Part shown: piece by piece, positions 8,392 to 16,574 of the stretch
How positions within the stretch are numbered: position 1 is the first letter of the stretch
Layout: every line of letters starts with the position of its first letter
DNA from: JBFMAI01 sp040755725
GTDB taxonomy: Bacteria; Planctomycetota; Phycisphaerae; UBA1845; Fen-1342
NCBI GenBank assembly: GCA_040755725.1
Contig: JBFMAI010000040.1
Coordinates: forward strand, 496,001-560,000
DNA: 64,000 nucleotides
Reading direction: 5' to 3'
Made by a program: the position numbers and the translations under genes
The notes under the pieces: model-generated
Databases searched by the model: none
What the model was told of the DNA's origin: nothing
Seen by the model: the letters and a program-made list of their open reading frames with translations, nothing else

Positions 8392-9456
8392 TCACTTTAT
8401 CACTGCTCGGCGTCCGCCCCGCAGCGCCGCGATTCCACAGAGCCCGAGAACGGTCTCGACGCCCAGGGCCCCGCACAGCGGGAACACCGGCTGCGCAAGC
8501 CGGCCGGCGGCCGCTAGTGGCTCGCCGCTCGGGGCCGCCCGCTCGCCCGCGATGGCCGTCGCCATGCGCTTGGCCGCCGCTTCATTGCGCGTCTTAGCAA
8601 TGACCTCCGGCAGGGTTTCAAACGGCGTCCCGAGCAGGGCCGCGACGCCGACGCCGCCGGGCGCGTTCGTGGCCTCCACCTCGACCGTGGCCCGCAACGT
8701 GAGCGGTTCGTCCACGACGGCCTCGTACGTGTAGTCCATCCGCAACTGCGGGAACACGAGCACGCGGAAGAGCCCGAGTTCCGGATCCAGCGCCGCGAGG
8801 TTGACATCAAAGACCCCGCGCGTCGGGAAATCGCCGGCGGTGGCCACACTGAGCGGCGGCTCGGACCTGCCGGTGAGCCGCAGCTCGCCTTCGAGGACCT
8901 TCTTCGGCTCCGCCCCGTCGGCCTCTTGTTTGACCGTCACGCGCAGCACGACTTCGGCCCCGGTCAGGTCATCGACCTCCGGCACCGCGAACACCGCCAG
9001 CGCGCCGTCGAGGTAAAGACGCCCGGCCACGGTCACCCGTGTTCCTGCCGGCGCCGGCCCGACGTCGCCCGGCCGCAGCCGAATCGTGCGCACTTCCGCG
9101 CTGCTCGCTGTACCGGTGTAGTACACGTCCGCCAGCAGGCTGTTGAGCGTCACGCTGATGGCGAACTCCTCCGGGTTGGCCCCGCCGGCGGTGAGCGGAT
9201 CGGCAAACTGGGCCGCAACGGCGCCCGCCGCCCCGGGCTCGTCGGCCGTCAGCCGGGCGACGACTTGCAGCGGCAGCGACACCCCGGTGTCGGGAAACGC
9301 TGCGGACTTTGTGTCTTCCGCCACGCTGACCCCACCCAATTCGCGGATGGTGGCCGTGGCCGACGCCGTGAACGAGATGATCTCCGCGCGCACCGGCCAC
9401 GTCCCCAGCGTGGCCACGATCACGCCGCACCACCAACGCCGTCGGTGTGCCTCCAT
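8392..9456 (-). CDS. Secreted protein of unknown function with C-terminal anchor-like segment
   Basis: 354 aa, not recognised. The first 25 residues look like a signal peptide (basic RRR, hydrophobic core, then VRA before EIIS). The body is rich in beta-prone, Thr/Val/Ala sequence with no catalytic motif that I can see. The end has the pattern cysteine, about 20 hydrophobic residues, then RGGRR, which resembles a C-terminal sorting or membrane anchor of PEP-CTERM style but lacks a PEP motif. The ATG at 9456 is chosen for the signal peptide; the frame open to 10926 upstream is the antisense shadow of sucC. The coding end overlaps a TCAC-type repeat tract. Confidence 0.6.
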   Translation of the reverse strand: MEAHRRRWWCGVIVATLGTWPVRAEIISFTASATATIRELGGVSVAEDTKSAAFPDTGVSLPLQVVARLTADEPGAAGAVAAQFADPLTAGGANPEEFAISVTLNSLLADVYYTGTASSAEVRTIRLRPGDVGPAPAGTRVTVAGRLYLDGALAVFAVPEVDDLTGAEVVLRVTVKQEADGAEPKKVLEGELRLTGRSEPPLSVATAGDFPTRGVFDVNLAALDPELGLFRVLVFPQLRMDYTYEAVVDEPLTLRATVEVEATNAPGGVGVAALLGTPFETLPEVIAKTRNEAAAKRMATAIAGERAAPSGEPLAAAGRLAQPVFPLCGALGVETVLGLCGIAALRGGRRAVIK

Positions 9457-9587
9457 GACACGTCTCCCAACCGGCCGGCTGCGCCCCCGTCGGCCGTCGG
9501 CGTAAGCATAGACCGTCCTGCTCCCCCGGACAACCGGCAGCGGAGCGCCTGTCCTCCGCTCGCGTTCGGCGCTTCGTGCCGCGCGTC

Positions 9588-9678
9588 TGAATGGACCTTC
9601 GCAATGGCGCGACGCGGGAGGGCGGTCCCGGCGCGCCGAGACGGCCAAGCCGCAGCTCGCCGCGAGGCTCGCCCTCCC
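9588..9678. repeat. Dispersed palindromic repeat copy (MITE-like family)
   Basis: It opens with TGAATGGACC and then GCGCGACGCGGGAGGG, and closes with GAGGCTCGCCCTCCC. The outer GGGAGGGC...GCCCTCCC pair can form a hairpin. It lies in the 366-base divergent spacer between the minus-strand secreted protein and sucC; the rest of that spacer holds no recognised gene. Confidence 0.7.
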
Positions 9679-9822
9679 ATCCAGCGGCCCAGTAGCATGG
9701 ATCGGTCGCGTCCCGCTAAACTCCCCGCATATGCCGCTCGCACGCATCGCCGGCCTTGCGGCCGACGCTCCGGGCGTGTCCGCGGCGTTGACCGGCGACC
9801 CGTACCCCAGGGAGCGCGCACA

Positions 9823-10986
9823 ATGAAAGTGCATGAATACCAGGCCCGCGCCCTCTTGCAGCAAGCGGGCATCCCCGTTCCCCCCAGCCACGTCATCGAC
9901 TCGGCGGACCAGGCCGCCGCCGCGTTCGACCAGCTCGGCGCACCAATGGTCGTCGTCAAAGCCCAGGTCCACGCCGGCGGCCGCGGGAAGGCCGGGTATG
10001 TGAAGCTCGTGCGCTCGGCGGCCGAAGCCCGCGAACACGCGGAACGCATGTTCGCCCACCCGATGGTCTCCCGGCAGACCGGCCCGCGCGGCGTCCAGGT
10101 CCGCAAGGTCCTCATGGCCGCCGCCGTGGACATCGCCAAGGAGTACTACGTCGGCGTCGTGGTGGATCGCGCCCGGCGGACGCCGGTCATCATGGCCAGC
10201 CGCGAGGGCGGGGTGGAGATCGAGGACGTCGCGGCCCGCAATCCCGAGGCGATTCGCAAGGCGTGGTTTGACCCGCACCTGGGGCTCCAGACGTTTCAGG
10301 CCAAGGCGCTGGCCGCCGAGATCGGTCTGACCGGCCCCCAGGCCAAGACCGCCGCCGACATCATGCTCAAGCTCGCCCGGCTGTTCGTGGCGAAGGACTG
10401 CTCGCTGGCGGAGATCAACCCGCTCGTGGCGACGCCGACAGGCGAGATCCTGGCGATCGACGCCAAGATCAACTTCGACGACAATGCGCTGTTTCGCCAC
10501 CCGGACGTGCAGGCGCTGTTTGACCCGAGCGAGGAGAACGCGGCCGAGCTGCGGGCGAAGGCCGCCGACCTGAGCTACATCGCCCTGGACGGGAACATCG
10601 GCTGCCTGGTGAACGGGGCCGGGCTGGCGATGGCCACGATGGACATTATCAAGCTGCACGGGGGGATGCCGGCGAACTTCCTGGACGTGGGCGGCAGCGT
10701 GACCGCGGAGGGGGCGGTCGAGGCGTTCCGCATCATCCTGGCCGACCCGAAGGTGAAGGCGGTGCTGGTGAACATCTTCGGCGGCATCGCGCGCTGTGAC
10801 GTGATCGCCGAGGCCCTGATCCAGGCGGCCAAGGAAGTTGGGTTCAAGGTGCCGGTGGTGGTGCGACTCGAAGGTACGAACGTGGAGAAGGCCCGGAAGA
10901 TGCTGGCGGAGGCACAGATTCCGCAACTCCGCCCGGCGACGGACCTGACGGATGCGGCGAAGCGGGTGTGTGCGGCCATCGGCTGA
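9823..10986 (+). CDS. sucC: Succinyl-CoA synthetase (ADP-forming) beta subunit
   Basis: 387 aa, full length. It catalyses the substrate-level phosphorylation step succinyl-CoA to succinate of the TCA cycle with an alpha subunit. Family hallmarks are MKVHEYQA at the start, the ATP-grasp segment KAQVHAGGRGKAGYVKL near 45-61, EINPLV near 205 and GGIARCDVIA near 320. The start at 9823 matches the invariant family N terminus. The alpha gene sucD, which normally follows in an operon, is missing: a restriction-modification pair starts 5 nt after this stop. sucD is not elsewhere in the window. Confidence 0.95.
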   Translation: MKVHEYQARALLQQAGIPVPPSHVIDSADQAAAAFDQLGAPMVVVKAQVHAGGRGKAGYVKLVRSAAEAREHAERMFAHPMVSRQTGPRGVQVRKVLMAAAVDIAKEYYVGVVVDRARRTPVIMASREGGVEIEDVAARNPEAIRKAWFDPHLGLQTFQAKALAAEIGLTGPQAKTAADIMLKLARLFVAKDCSLAEINPLVATPTGEILAIDAKINFDDNALFRHPDVQALFDPSEENAAELRAKAADLSYIALDGNIGCLVNGAGLAMATMDIIKLHGGMPANFLDVGGSVTAEGAVEAFRIILADPKVKAVLVNIFGGIARCDVIAEALIQAAKEVGFKVPVVVRLEGTNVEKARKMLAEAQIPQLRPATDLTDAAKRVCAAIG

Positions 10987-10991
10987 GCAAG

Positions 10992-12002
10992 ATGAGCGGT
11001 CTCACTCGAGTCATGGCTGACAAGGGCGAAGTCGAGGCGCTGGAGCGCGCCGTATCCGCGATCGTTGGCGCGGGCAACCTCGATGAAATCATCCCGCGTC
11101 TGACCCGCGACCGGAAAGCCCTGGCCCGGGTGGAGGCGTTGGCGCAGGCCCTGCACACGCGACACGAGTTGGTTTGCGGGGATGCGCGGCACATGGACTC
11201 GCTGGCGCCGGGAAGCGTCCACCTGGTCGTCACCTCCCCGCCGTACTGGACACTGAAGCGCTACAACGAACGGGCGGACCAACTCGGACATGTGGAGGAC
11301 TACGAGCAGTTTCTGGACGCGTTGGACGAGGTCTGGGCCCATTGTTACCGTGCCTTGGTTCCGGGGGGCCGCTTGGTATGCGTGGTGGGCGACGTGTGCT
11401 TGTCTCGGCGACGCAACCACGGCCGTCACACCGTCGTCCCGTTGCACGCCGCTATCCAGGAACGTTGCCGATGCATCGGTTTTGACAACCTCGCGCCGAT
11501 CATCTGGCACAAGATCGCGAATGCGAACTACGAGGTCGCGGGCAACGCGGCCGGCTTCCTGGGGAAGCCCTACGAACCGAACGCCGTCATCAAGAACGAC
11601 ATTGAGTTCATCGTCATGCAGCGCAAGCCCGGCGGCTACCGCAGCCCAGGGCGGGTCGAGCGCGTGCTCAGCATCATTTCGGAGGAGAACTACCAGCGCT
11701 GGTTCAGACAGATCTGGGAGGACGTGACCGGTGCCTCGACGCGAAAGCACCCCGCACCGTTCCCGCTGGAACTCGCGCAACGGCTTGTGCGCATGTTCAG
11801 CTTCGTCGGCGACACAGTTCTCGATCCGTTCATGGGGACCGGCACGACAAACCTGGCGGCAGCACAATGGGGCCGCAACAGCATCGGCGTCGAAGTCGAC
11901 CCGGAGTACCACCGGATGGCGCAAACCCGCCTGGAAAGTCACCGTGCGCATCTGTACTTCTCGAGCGACATCGTCACGGCCCCGTCGAGGGCAACACCAT
12001 GA
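10992..12002 (+). CDS. Type II DNA methyltransferase of the XhoI/PaeR7I-like R-M pair (beta-class order)
   Basis: 336 aa. The catalytic motif IV TSPPYW is at residues 81-86 and the AdoMet-binding motif I DPFMGTGTT at about 278-286. IV before I is the beta-class order of amino (N4-cytosine or N6-adenine) methyltransferases. It should modify the site cut by the endonuclease that overlaps it (ATGA), which by homology is CTCGAG. The start could also be the ATG at 11013; a CTCGAG site lies at 11005-11010 between the two. It follows sucC by 5 nt, so it may be read from that transcript. A cytosine or adenine target cannot be decided from sequence. Confidence 0.85.
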   Translation: MSGLTRVMADKGEVEALERAVSAIVGAGNLDEIIPRLTRDRKALARVEALAQALHTRHELVCGDARHMDSLAPGSVHLVVTSPPYWTLKRYNERADQLGHVEDYEQFLDALDEVWAHCYRALVPGGRLVCVVGDVCLSRRRNHGRHTVVPLHAAIQERCRCIGFDNLAPIIWHKIANANYEVAGNAAGFLGKPYEPNAVIKNDIEFIVMQRKPGGYRSPGRVERVLSIISEENYQRWFRQIWEDVTGASTRKHPAPFPLELAQRLVRMFSFVGDTVLDPFMGTGTTNLAAAQWGRNSIGVEVDPEYHRMAQTRLESHRAHLYFSSDIVTAPSRATP

Positions 12003-12724
12003 CCGACCTGTCTCGTCGGCTGGAGGTCGCCGTGCGGGAGTTCTGGCAGACGCGACAAAGCCAGTCCGAGCGCCAGGGGAGCACCACGGGAACGCGTGAC
12101 ACAGGAGCACGGGCCGCCGTCACGGGTGGCGCGCAAATGAACGGCTTCGTTCAACTGGTGCGGGCCCTGTTGAGTGAGGTCGGAGTGGCCGACACCAGCA
12201 TCTCGGTCCGCCGAGGCGTGGAACTGCCCGGCTGGTTCCGGGCGGAGAAGGCCTGGGACCTGCTCGTAGTCATCGACAAGCGCCTGATCGCGACAGTGGA
12301 GTTCAAGTCCCAGGTCGGGCCGTCGTTCGGCAACAATTTCAACAACCGCACGGAGGAAGCGCTGGGCAGTGCAACCGACCTCCTCGCCGCCTACCGTGAA
12401 GGGGCGTTTGCGCCTGCGGCCCGACCTTGGCTTGGGTACCTGATGTTGTTGGAGGAAAGCGCGGGCTCGACACGCCCCGTGCGAATTGCCGAGCCGCATT
12501 TCGAGGTCTTTCCGGAGTTCCGCGGCACAAGCTATGCCAAGCGATACGAGATACTGCTCACCAAATTGGTGCGCGAGCGGCTCTACGATGCCGCTTGCCT
12601 CCTGCTGACCGACCGTGACGGCGGACCAAGAGGACAGTATCGTGAACCCATTGAAGAGTTGGCGTTCGTGCGTTTCGTCGAGTCCCTGCTGGCGCGGGTG
12701 ATGGCCGCAATCCGTGCTCGTTGA
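11999..12724 (+). CDS. XhoI/PaeR7I-family type II restriction endonuclease
   Basis: 241 aa, close to the family length. The signature blocks AVTGGAQMNGF (residues 40-50) and VEFKSQVGPSFGNNFNNR (100-117) are distinctive for the XhoI/PaeR7I group, which cuts C^TCGAG. The PD-(D/E)xK active site is visible as Asp87 (AWDLLVV), Glu101 and Lys103 (EFK). The start ATG overlaps the methyltransferase stop as ATGA, so modification is translated first. Hand counts at 12301-12360 and 12541-12600 give 35 of 60 G+C, against 43 of 60 at 10501-10560 in sucC. This suggests a horizontally acquired pair. Confidence 0.9.
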   Translation: MTDLSRRLEVAVREFWQTRQSQSERQGSTTGTRDTGARAAVTGGAQMNGFVQLVRALLSEVGVADTSISVRRGVELPGWFRAEKAWDLLVVIDKRLIATVEFKSQVGPSFGNNFNNRTEEALGSATDLLAAYREGAFAPAARPWLGYLMLLEESAGSTRPVRIAEPHFEVFPEFRGTSYAKRYEILLTKLVRERLYDAACLLLTDRDGGPRGQYREPIEELAFVRFVESLLARVMAAIRAR

Positions 12725-12781
12725 CAACGGAGGCGTTCTGATAACCGAGAACCTTCAGTTCGTCGCACTTCCTGAGGCAGA

Positions 12782-13003
12782 ATGATGGCCCGCCCGACGC
12801 CCGAACCGATCGACGATCTCTTCCGCGGCCAAGTGCGGCAGGCGTGCGCGATGACGCCGGACGAGAAGCTGTTGGCTGGTCCACGGCTGTTGGACAACGG
12901 TTGCCAAGCGTTTCTGGCCCGCCTTCAGGAGGCGTTCCCCAGCATGGACGAGCGCGCGGCAAACGAAATACTCGGCATTTGCGTCAACCGCGTGTTTGAT
13001 TGA
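12782..13003 (+). CDS. Small conserved-type protein of unknown function
   Basis: 73 aa. It resembles a small family I recall from planctomycete genomes with a core like MTPDEKLLAGPRLLDNGC followed by a second helix ending in a Leu-rich tail. Such genes often precede a nucleotidyltransferase, but none follows here, so the partner may be lost. It is predicted all-helical with no membrane segment. A GAGG at 12773-12776 is a good ribosome site for the ATG at 12782 (a second ATG follows at once). The function is unknown; it may travel with the R-M cassette. Confidence 0.5.
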   Translation: MMARPTPEPIDDLFRGQVRQACAMTPDEKLLAGPRLLDNGCQAFLARLQEAFPSMDERAANEILGICVNRVFD

Positions 13004-13353
13004 GGGAACGGCCCTTTCCGCACAGGACGATGCCCACGCACGACCGCTGATTTGCTCCAAATCGTCGATCGTTTCCGCCGGGCTCGCATCCGGCTCGTCG
13101 GCGATTCCAGACTTGACCCCGGCACAATCGGCGATGCCGAACGTATCGGTCCCGAAGTCCCCGTCCCGTGGATCATCGAGCGGCGCGGTGGTGTCGACCG
13201 GACCCGTGTGTTCGTTAACGCCGGAAACCCCGCCGCCCCCCGCAGACAGGACCGCCCCCCGCGGGCATAATGGGGGGTGCAGGTCGGCGACCCGCGCCCC
13301 TGGCCCAACGCCCAGGGACTGAATGGGCGGCGTTTCGAAAGGGACTGGCACGT
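13004..13353. other. Gene-free stretch after the R-M cassette
   Basis: This 350-base interval has no frame that looks like a real protein on either strand. It may hold the decayed remainder of whatever followed the small gene at 12782. A GC-rich palindromic patch near 13292-13322 (CCCCTGGCCCAACGCCCAGG) could be a terminator or promoter-proximal hairpin. Confidence 0.4.
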
Positions 13354-14124
13354 ATGAAGCTTGAAAGCGGACCGGCCAAAGCGGACCGGAACTGGCAGAT
13401 TCTGCGGGCGGCCCTGTTCCTCGGCTTCGGGTTGTGGTTCATCTACGATGGCGCCGTCGGCTACCCCAACAAGAACCGCGCGGAGGCCGAGAAGCTGCTC
13501 CAGGCCCCGCCCTTCAGCGGCAAGGTGCGCTTCGACGACCTGGGCGACCGCCCCAACGAAGCCGCGTTCGAGGCCTTCGCCAAGTCCGGCCCCACACGGA
13601 TCGAGCAGGTGCGCCAAGCCCTGGGCACCCCCAACTTCACCGACGGCAACGACGAGTACTTCATCAGCCGCTACGGCTACGCCAAGATCACCGTGCGGGC
13701 CGGCCTCGTCCGCCCCGCAGACATGATCTGGCGAAAGTGGGCCAAGAGCGAGAGCGACATCCGGCAGCAGTTCTACTGGGCCATCGTCCCCGTGCTCCCC
13801 GGCCTGTACTTCCTGTGGAAGCTGTACAAGGCGGTCACGCTGCGGGTGGTCATCGACGACCAGGGCATGACCTACGCCGGCCGGCTCATCCCGTTCGACA
13901 AGATGGTCTCCCTGCGCGACTACAGCCCGAAGGGGTGGATCGACCTGTACTATCAGACCAACGGCGTCGAGAGGAAGCTCCGCTTGGACAACGAGAAGGT
14001 CAAGCTCTTCGACGACATCGTGGAGGCGATCTGCCGCGCCAAAGGCTTCCCCAACGAGGTCAAAGCCTACCGGGAACAGAAGACCCGCGAGGCCGAGGAC
14101 GACGACCGGGCGGAACCCAAGTAG
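13354..14124 (+). CDS. Membrane protein of unknown function, two transmembrane segments
   Basis: 256 aa, not recognised. A first membrane helix spans about residues 18-36 (ILRAALFLGFGLWFIYDGA) and a second about 138-158. Between them is a roughly 95-residue, charged, probably extracytoplasmic domain containing AKSGPTRIEQVRQALGTPNF. The C-terminal 90 residues are soluble and Lys/Arg/Asp rich, with a PH-like strand pattern (VVIDDQGMTYAGRLIPFDKM). The ATG at 13354 is chosen because the frame extending to 13270 has a low-complexity leader. It converges on the DUF4159 gene, whose stop is 6 nt away. Confidence 0.75.
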   Translation: MKLESGPAKADRNWQILRAALFLGFGLWFIYDGAVGYPNKNRAEAEKLLQAPPFSGKVRFDDLGDRPNEAAFEAFAKSGPTRIEQVRQALGTPNFTDGNDEYFISRYGYAKITVRAGLVRPADMIWRKWAKSESDIRQQFYWAIVPVLPGLYFLWKLYKAVTLRVVIDDQGMTYAGRLIPFDKMVSLRDYSPKGWIDLYYQTNGVERKLRLDNEKVKLFDDIVEAICRAKGFPNEVKAYREQKTREAEDDDRAEPK

Positions 14125-14130
14125 CCCCCC

Positions 14131-16527
14131 TTAGCGCACCCGCAGCCGGTCCAGCACCGACCCCGCCGGCGATTCAACGGGCTCGCCCCGATGCAGGCGA
14201 CCTTTCTCCGCCGTGGTTAGGGCGGCATAGGCCAGCAGGTTGCGCAGGATGCGCAGGCCGCTGTCCGGCTCATACCCGCGCAAGTTGTAGACCCGCGTCC
14301 CCAGCAACCCCACGCTCAAGTCCAGTGGCGAATACAGCACCACGTGCCGCCCGTTGGCGGTGAACGCCATCAACCGGGGATACGGCGCGCCACCCGCCGC
14401 CGCCCGCGCCGCCCGCCGGTACTCCGTCCCGGCCAGGTCGACCGCGCCGGGCAGTCCGCGGCCTGTCAGCAGAAACGAATCCGGGGGCAGGGACTGCGGG
14501 GCGATCCGCATGGTCTCCTCGATCACCGCCTCCAGCGACCGCGTGAACTCCGCCGACCCACCCGCCGCATCCGCCAGCAGCGTCCCCCCCCCGTCGAGAA
14601 ACCCCCGCAGGCCCCGACGTTCGGCGGGCGTGAGGTCAAACGCGCCGACGCCGGTGATGTGGGCGATGGAGTAGCTCCGCAATTCCTCCGAGTCGAACGT
14701 GACGCCCGACGACACCAGCACCTGGGTGGCGGTTTCGTTGTGCAGGTAGGCCTCCAGCCGCGACCAGCCCGCCGGCTCGATGTCCCACCGACCGTGGTAC
14801 CGGATGCGGGCCACGCGGACCGTCCGCTGAATGACCGTCGGCCGTCGGGTGATGAGCAGCGTCTGGAGCCGGCTGCGCGGCGTGGTCTTGTCCGTCGCAT
14901 ACAGGTAGACGTTGGCGCCAAGCCGCAAGTCGTCCCGCTGGCCGTGGGTCGCGGCCCGGCTCCACGCCTCGGCCACGTCCCGCGGACAAATCAGCATCAG
15001 CAGCCGCACGCCGTTGTCGATTCCCAATAGCAGCGGCGGGTTCTCAATCGTGAAATGCACCTCGCCGTTGAGCAGCGGGTGCTCGCGGCCGATCGGCCGC
15101 AGCGGGAGATCGGGAAACGCCCGCCGGACCAAGTCCTCCAGGGTCTTGTGGAACCCCTCGTCCTTGCCCGCGACCGCGAAGATCAGCCCGCCGCGCAAGG
15201 CATAGTCGCGCAGCTTGTCCACGTCGGCGTCGCTGAACTCCCAGCGCGACTCGCCGCGGAAGTAGAGCACGGGGGCCTCGAGCAGATCCTCCAACGGGCT
15301 GTCCAATCGGACGATCTGCCAATTGAGCAGCCGCTCGAACGTGTGCCCCACGAAGCGCGTCAGGCCCGCCGCGTCGCGCAGGCGCTGGTCCCAGTCGGCC
15401 CCGTGCTCGAGCTTGTTGAACATCATCGGGGCCTGCCCGTGACACAGAAACATCAGCGCCCACGCGGTGTTGTGCAGCGGCGCGGCCAGTCCCGTACCTT
15501 TCCAGAACCCCGTCGGGTCCTGATCTTCCAGCAGTTGCGCCGTCCCCGCGCGGAACCAGTCGTGTGTCCCGAAGTGCTTGCGCCCGCTGGCGCGCCCGAC
15601 ACGCTCCACGCCGTACAGATAGTAATAGTGCCAGTAATCCGCCCCCCGCGGGTTCCGCGGCCCGTACTCGCGGGCCAGCCAGTCCAGGCCGCGTTCGAGA
15701 CCGGCAACCAGCGTAGTGGCCTCGCGCGGGCGGTCGGCGTAGCGCTGATCCAACGACAGGTACAGCGCCGCCAGTCCCGCCACCGTCATGCTTCCCGTGC
15801 TCGCCTCGTGATGCTGGTAACCCCACCCGCCGTCCGGATTCTGCCACGTCAGCCAATGGTCGCCGACCAGCTCCCAATACGACGTCGGCACCGGGAGCCC
15901 CGCGTCGGCCGCGGCCCAGACCCCCAAGACGGCGTACTGGCTGTTCGAGTGGTCCCAGCGGTCCAACCGTCCGGCCTTGGCCGCCTCGTAATCGTAAGCC
16001 CCCGCCGCCTCGGTGCCGGCGGCCCCCACGGCGTTCAGGAGCCACTCCAAGTCGCGCTGAAGCTGCGGGCGGTAGGTCCGGCCCGGCACCAGCGCCAGGG
16101 CGTGGGCCCGCAGCCCATACGCATAAGTACCCCGCAGAGTCTGCGAGGCCAGCCAGTTCAACGACGAAGCCAACGGCTCTTCCTGCGCCTTGCCCCCCGC
16201 GTACAGCAGCGACAGCACCGCCAGCGCCGTGGTTCCGCCCCAATTCCGGTCGTCCGGGTTGCTGTTGGGGGGCTCCCAGTGCCCCTCCGGCCGCCGCTGG
16301 CCCTCGATCCATGTGACGGCCCGGCGAATCGCGTCCTCGACCGCCGCCTCGCTGATCGGCAGATCCGCCGCGCGGCCCGTCGGCGGCCGCCCCATAAGAA
16401 GGGCGAGCAGGGCCGGGACAGCCAGGTGCCAGGCGTGGGAGCGTCCGAGTCGGCGGGGCCGCGGGGTGGGGCGGGGCGCCGGTTTGCGGAGCTTGACGAG
16501 CGCCGATAGAATTACGTGGTTAGGCAT
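14131..16527 (-). CDS. Exported DUF4159 protein with N-terminal prenyltransferase/terpenoid-cyclase-like repeats
   Basis: 798 aa. After a basic leader comes a hydrophobic signal/anchor near residues 32-48. Residues about 60-370 carry alpha-alpha barrel repeats with QNPDGGWGY and similar Gly-Trp motifs, as in squalene-hopene-cyclase-type folds, but no DXDD acid motif is visible. Residues about 400-780 contain DUF4159-type glutamine-amidotransferase-like folds, with a GGLIF segment and later RGFLDGGGTLLADAAGGS. Proteins of this build are common in Planctomycetes and have no proven role; an envelope or sensing function is inferred. The alternative start at 16572 adds 15 residues. It is divergent from the Ser/Thr kinase, 47 nt away. 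Confidence 0.75.
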   Translation of the reverse strand: MPNHVILSALVKLRKPAPRPTPRPRRLGRSHAWHLAVPALLALLMGRPPTGRAADLPISEAAVEDAIRRAVTWIEGQRRPEGHWEPPNSNPDDRNWGGTTALAVLSLLYAGGKAQEEPLASSLNWLASQTLRGTYAYGLRAHALALVPGRTYRPQLQRDLEWLLNAVGAAGTEAAGAYDYEAAKAGRLDRWDHSNSQYAVLGVWAAADAGLPVPTSYWELVGDHWLTWQNPDGGWGYQHHEASTGSMTVAGLAALYLSLDQRYADRPREATTLVAGLERGLDWLAREYGPRNPRGADYWHYYYLYGVERVGRASGRKHFGTHDWFRAGTAQLLEDQDPTGFWKGTGLAAPLHNTAWALMFLCHGQAPMMFNKLEHGADWDQRLRDAAGLTRFVGHTFERLLNWQIVRLDSPLEDLLEAPVLYFRGESRWEFSDADVDKLRDYALRGGLIFAVAGKDEGFHKTLEDLVRRAFPDLPLRPIGREHPLLNGEVHFTIENPPLLLGIDNGVRLLMLICPRDVAEAWSRAATHGQRDDLRLGANVYLYATDKTTPRSRLQTLLITRRPTVIQRTVRVARIRYHGRWDIEPAGWSRLEAYLHNETATQVLVSSGVTFDSEELRSYSIAHITGVGAFDLTPAERRGLRGFLDGGGTLLADAAGGSAEFTRSLEAVIEETMRIAPQSLPPDSFLLTGRGLPGAVDLAGTEYRRAARAAAGGAPYPRLMAFTANGRHVVLYSPLDLSVGLLGTRVYNLRGYEPDSGLRILRNLLAYAALTTAEKGRLHRGEPVESPAGSVLDRLRVR

Positions 16528-16574
16528 CGCGGCTGCACTTTCTCTCGTCGCCCGGCTGCTTCGGAGCCCCACAT

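Noticed and set aside
9457..10926. Long minus-strand open frame extending the secreted-protein gene to 844 aa
   Set aside because: It is the antisense frame of sucC. The real protein starts with a signal peptide at 9456.
12996..13322. Open frames after the R-M cassette as a real gene
   Set aside because: No recognisable motif, and Ser/Pro-rich composition; frames on both strands look equally poor.
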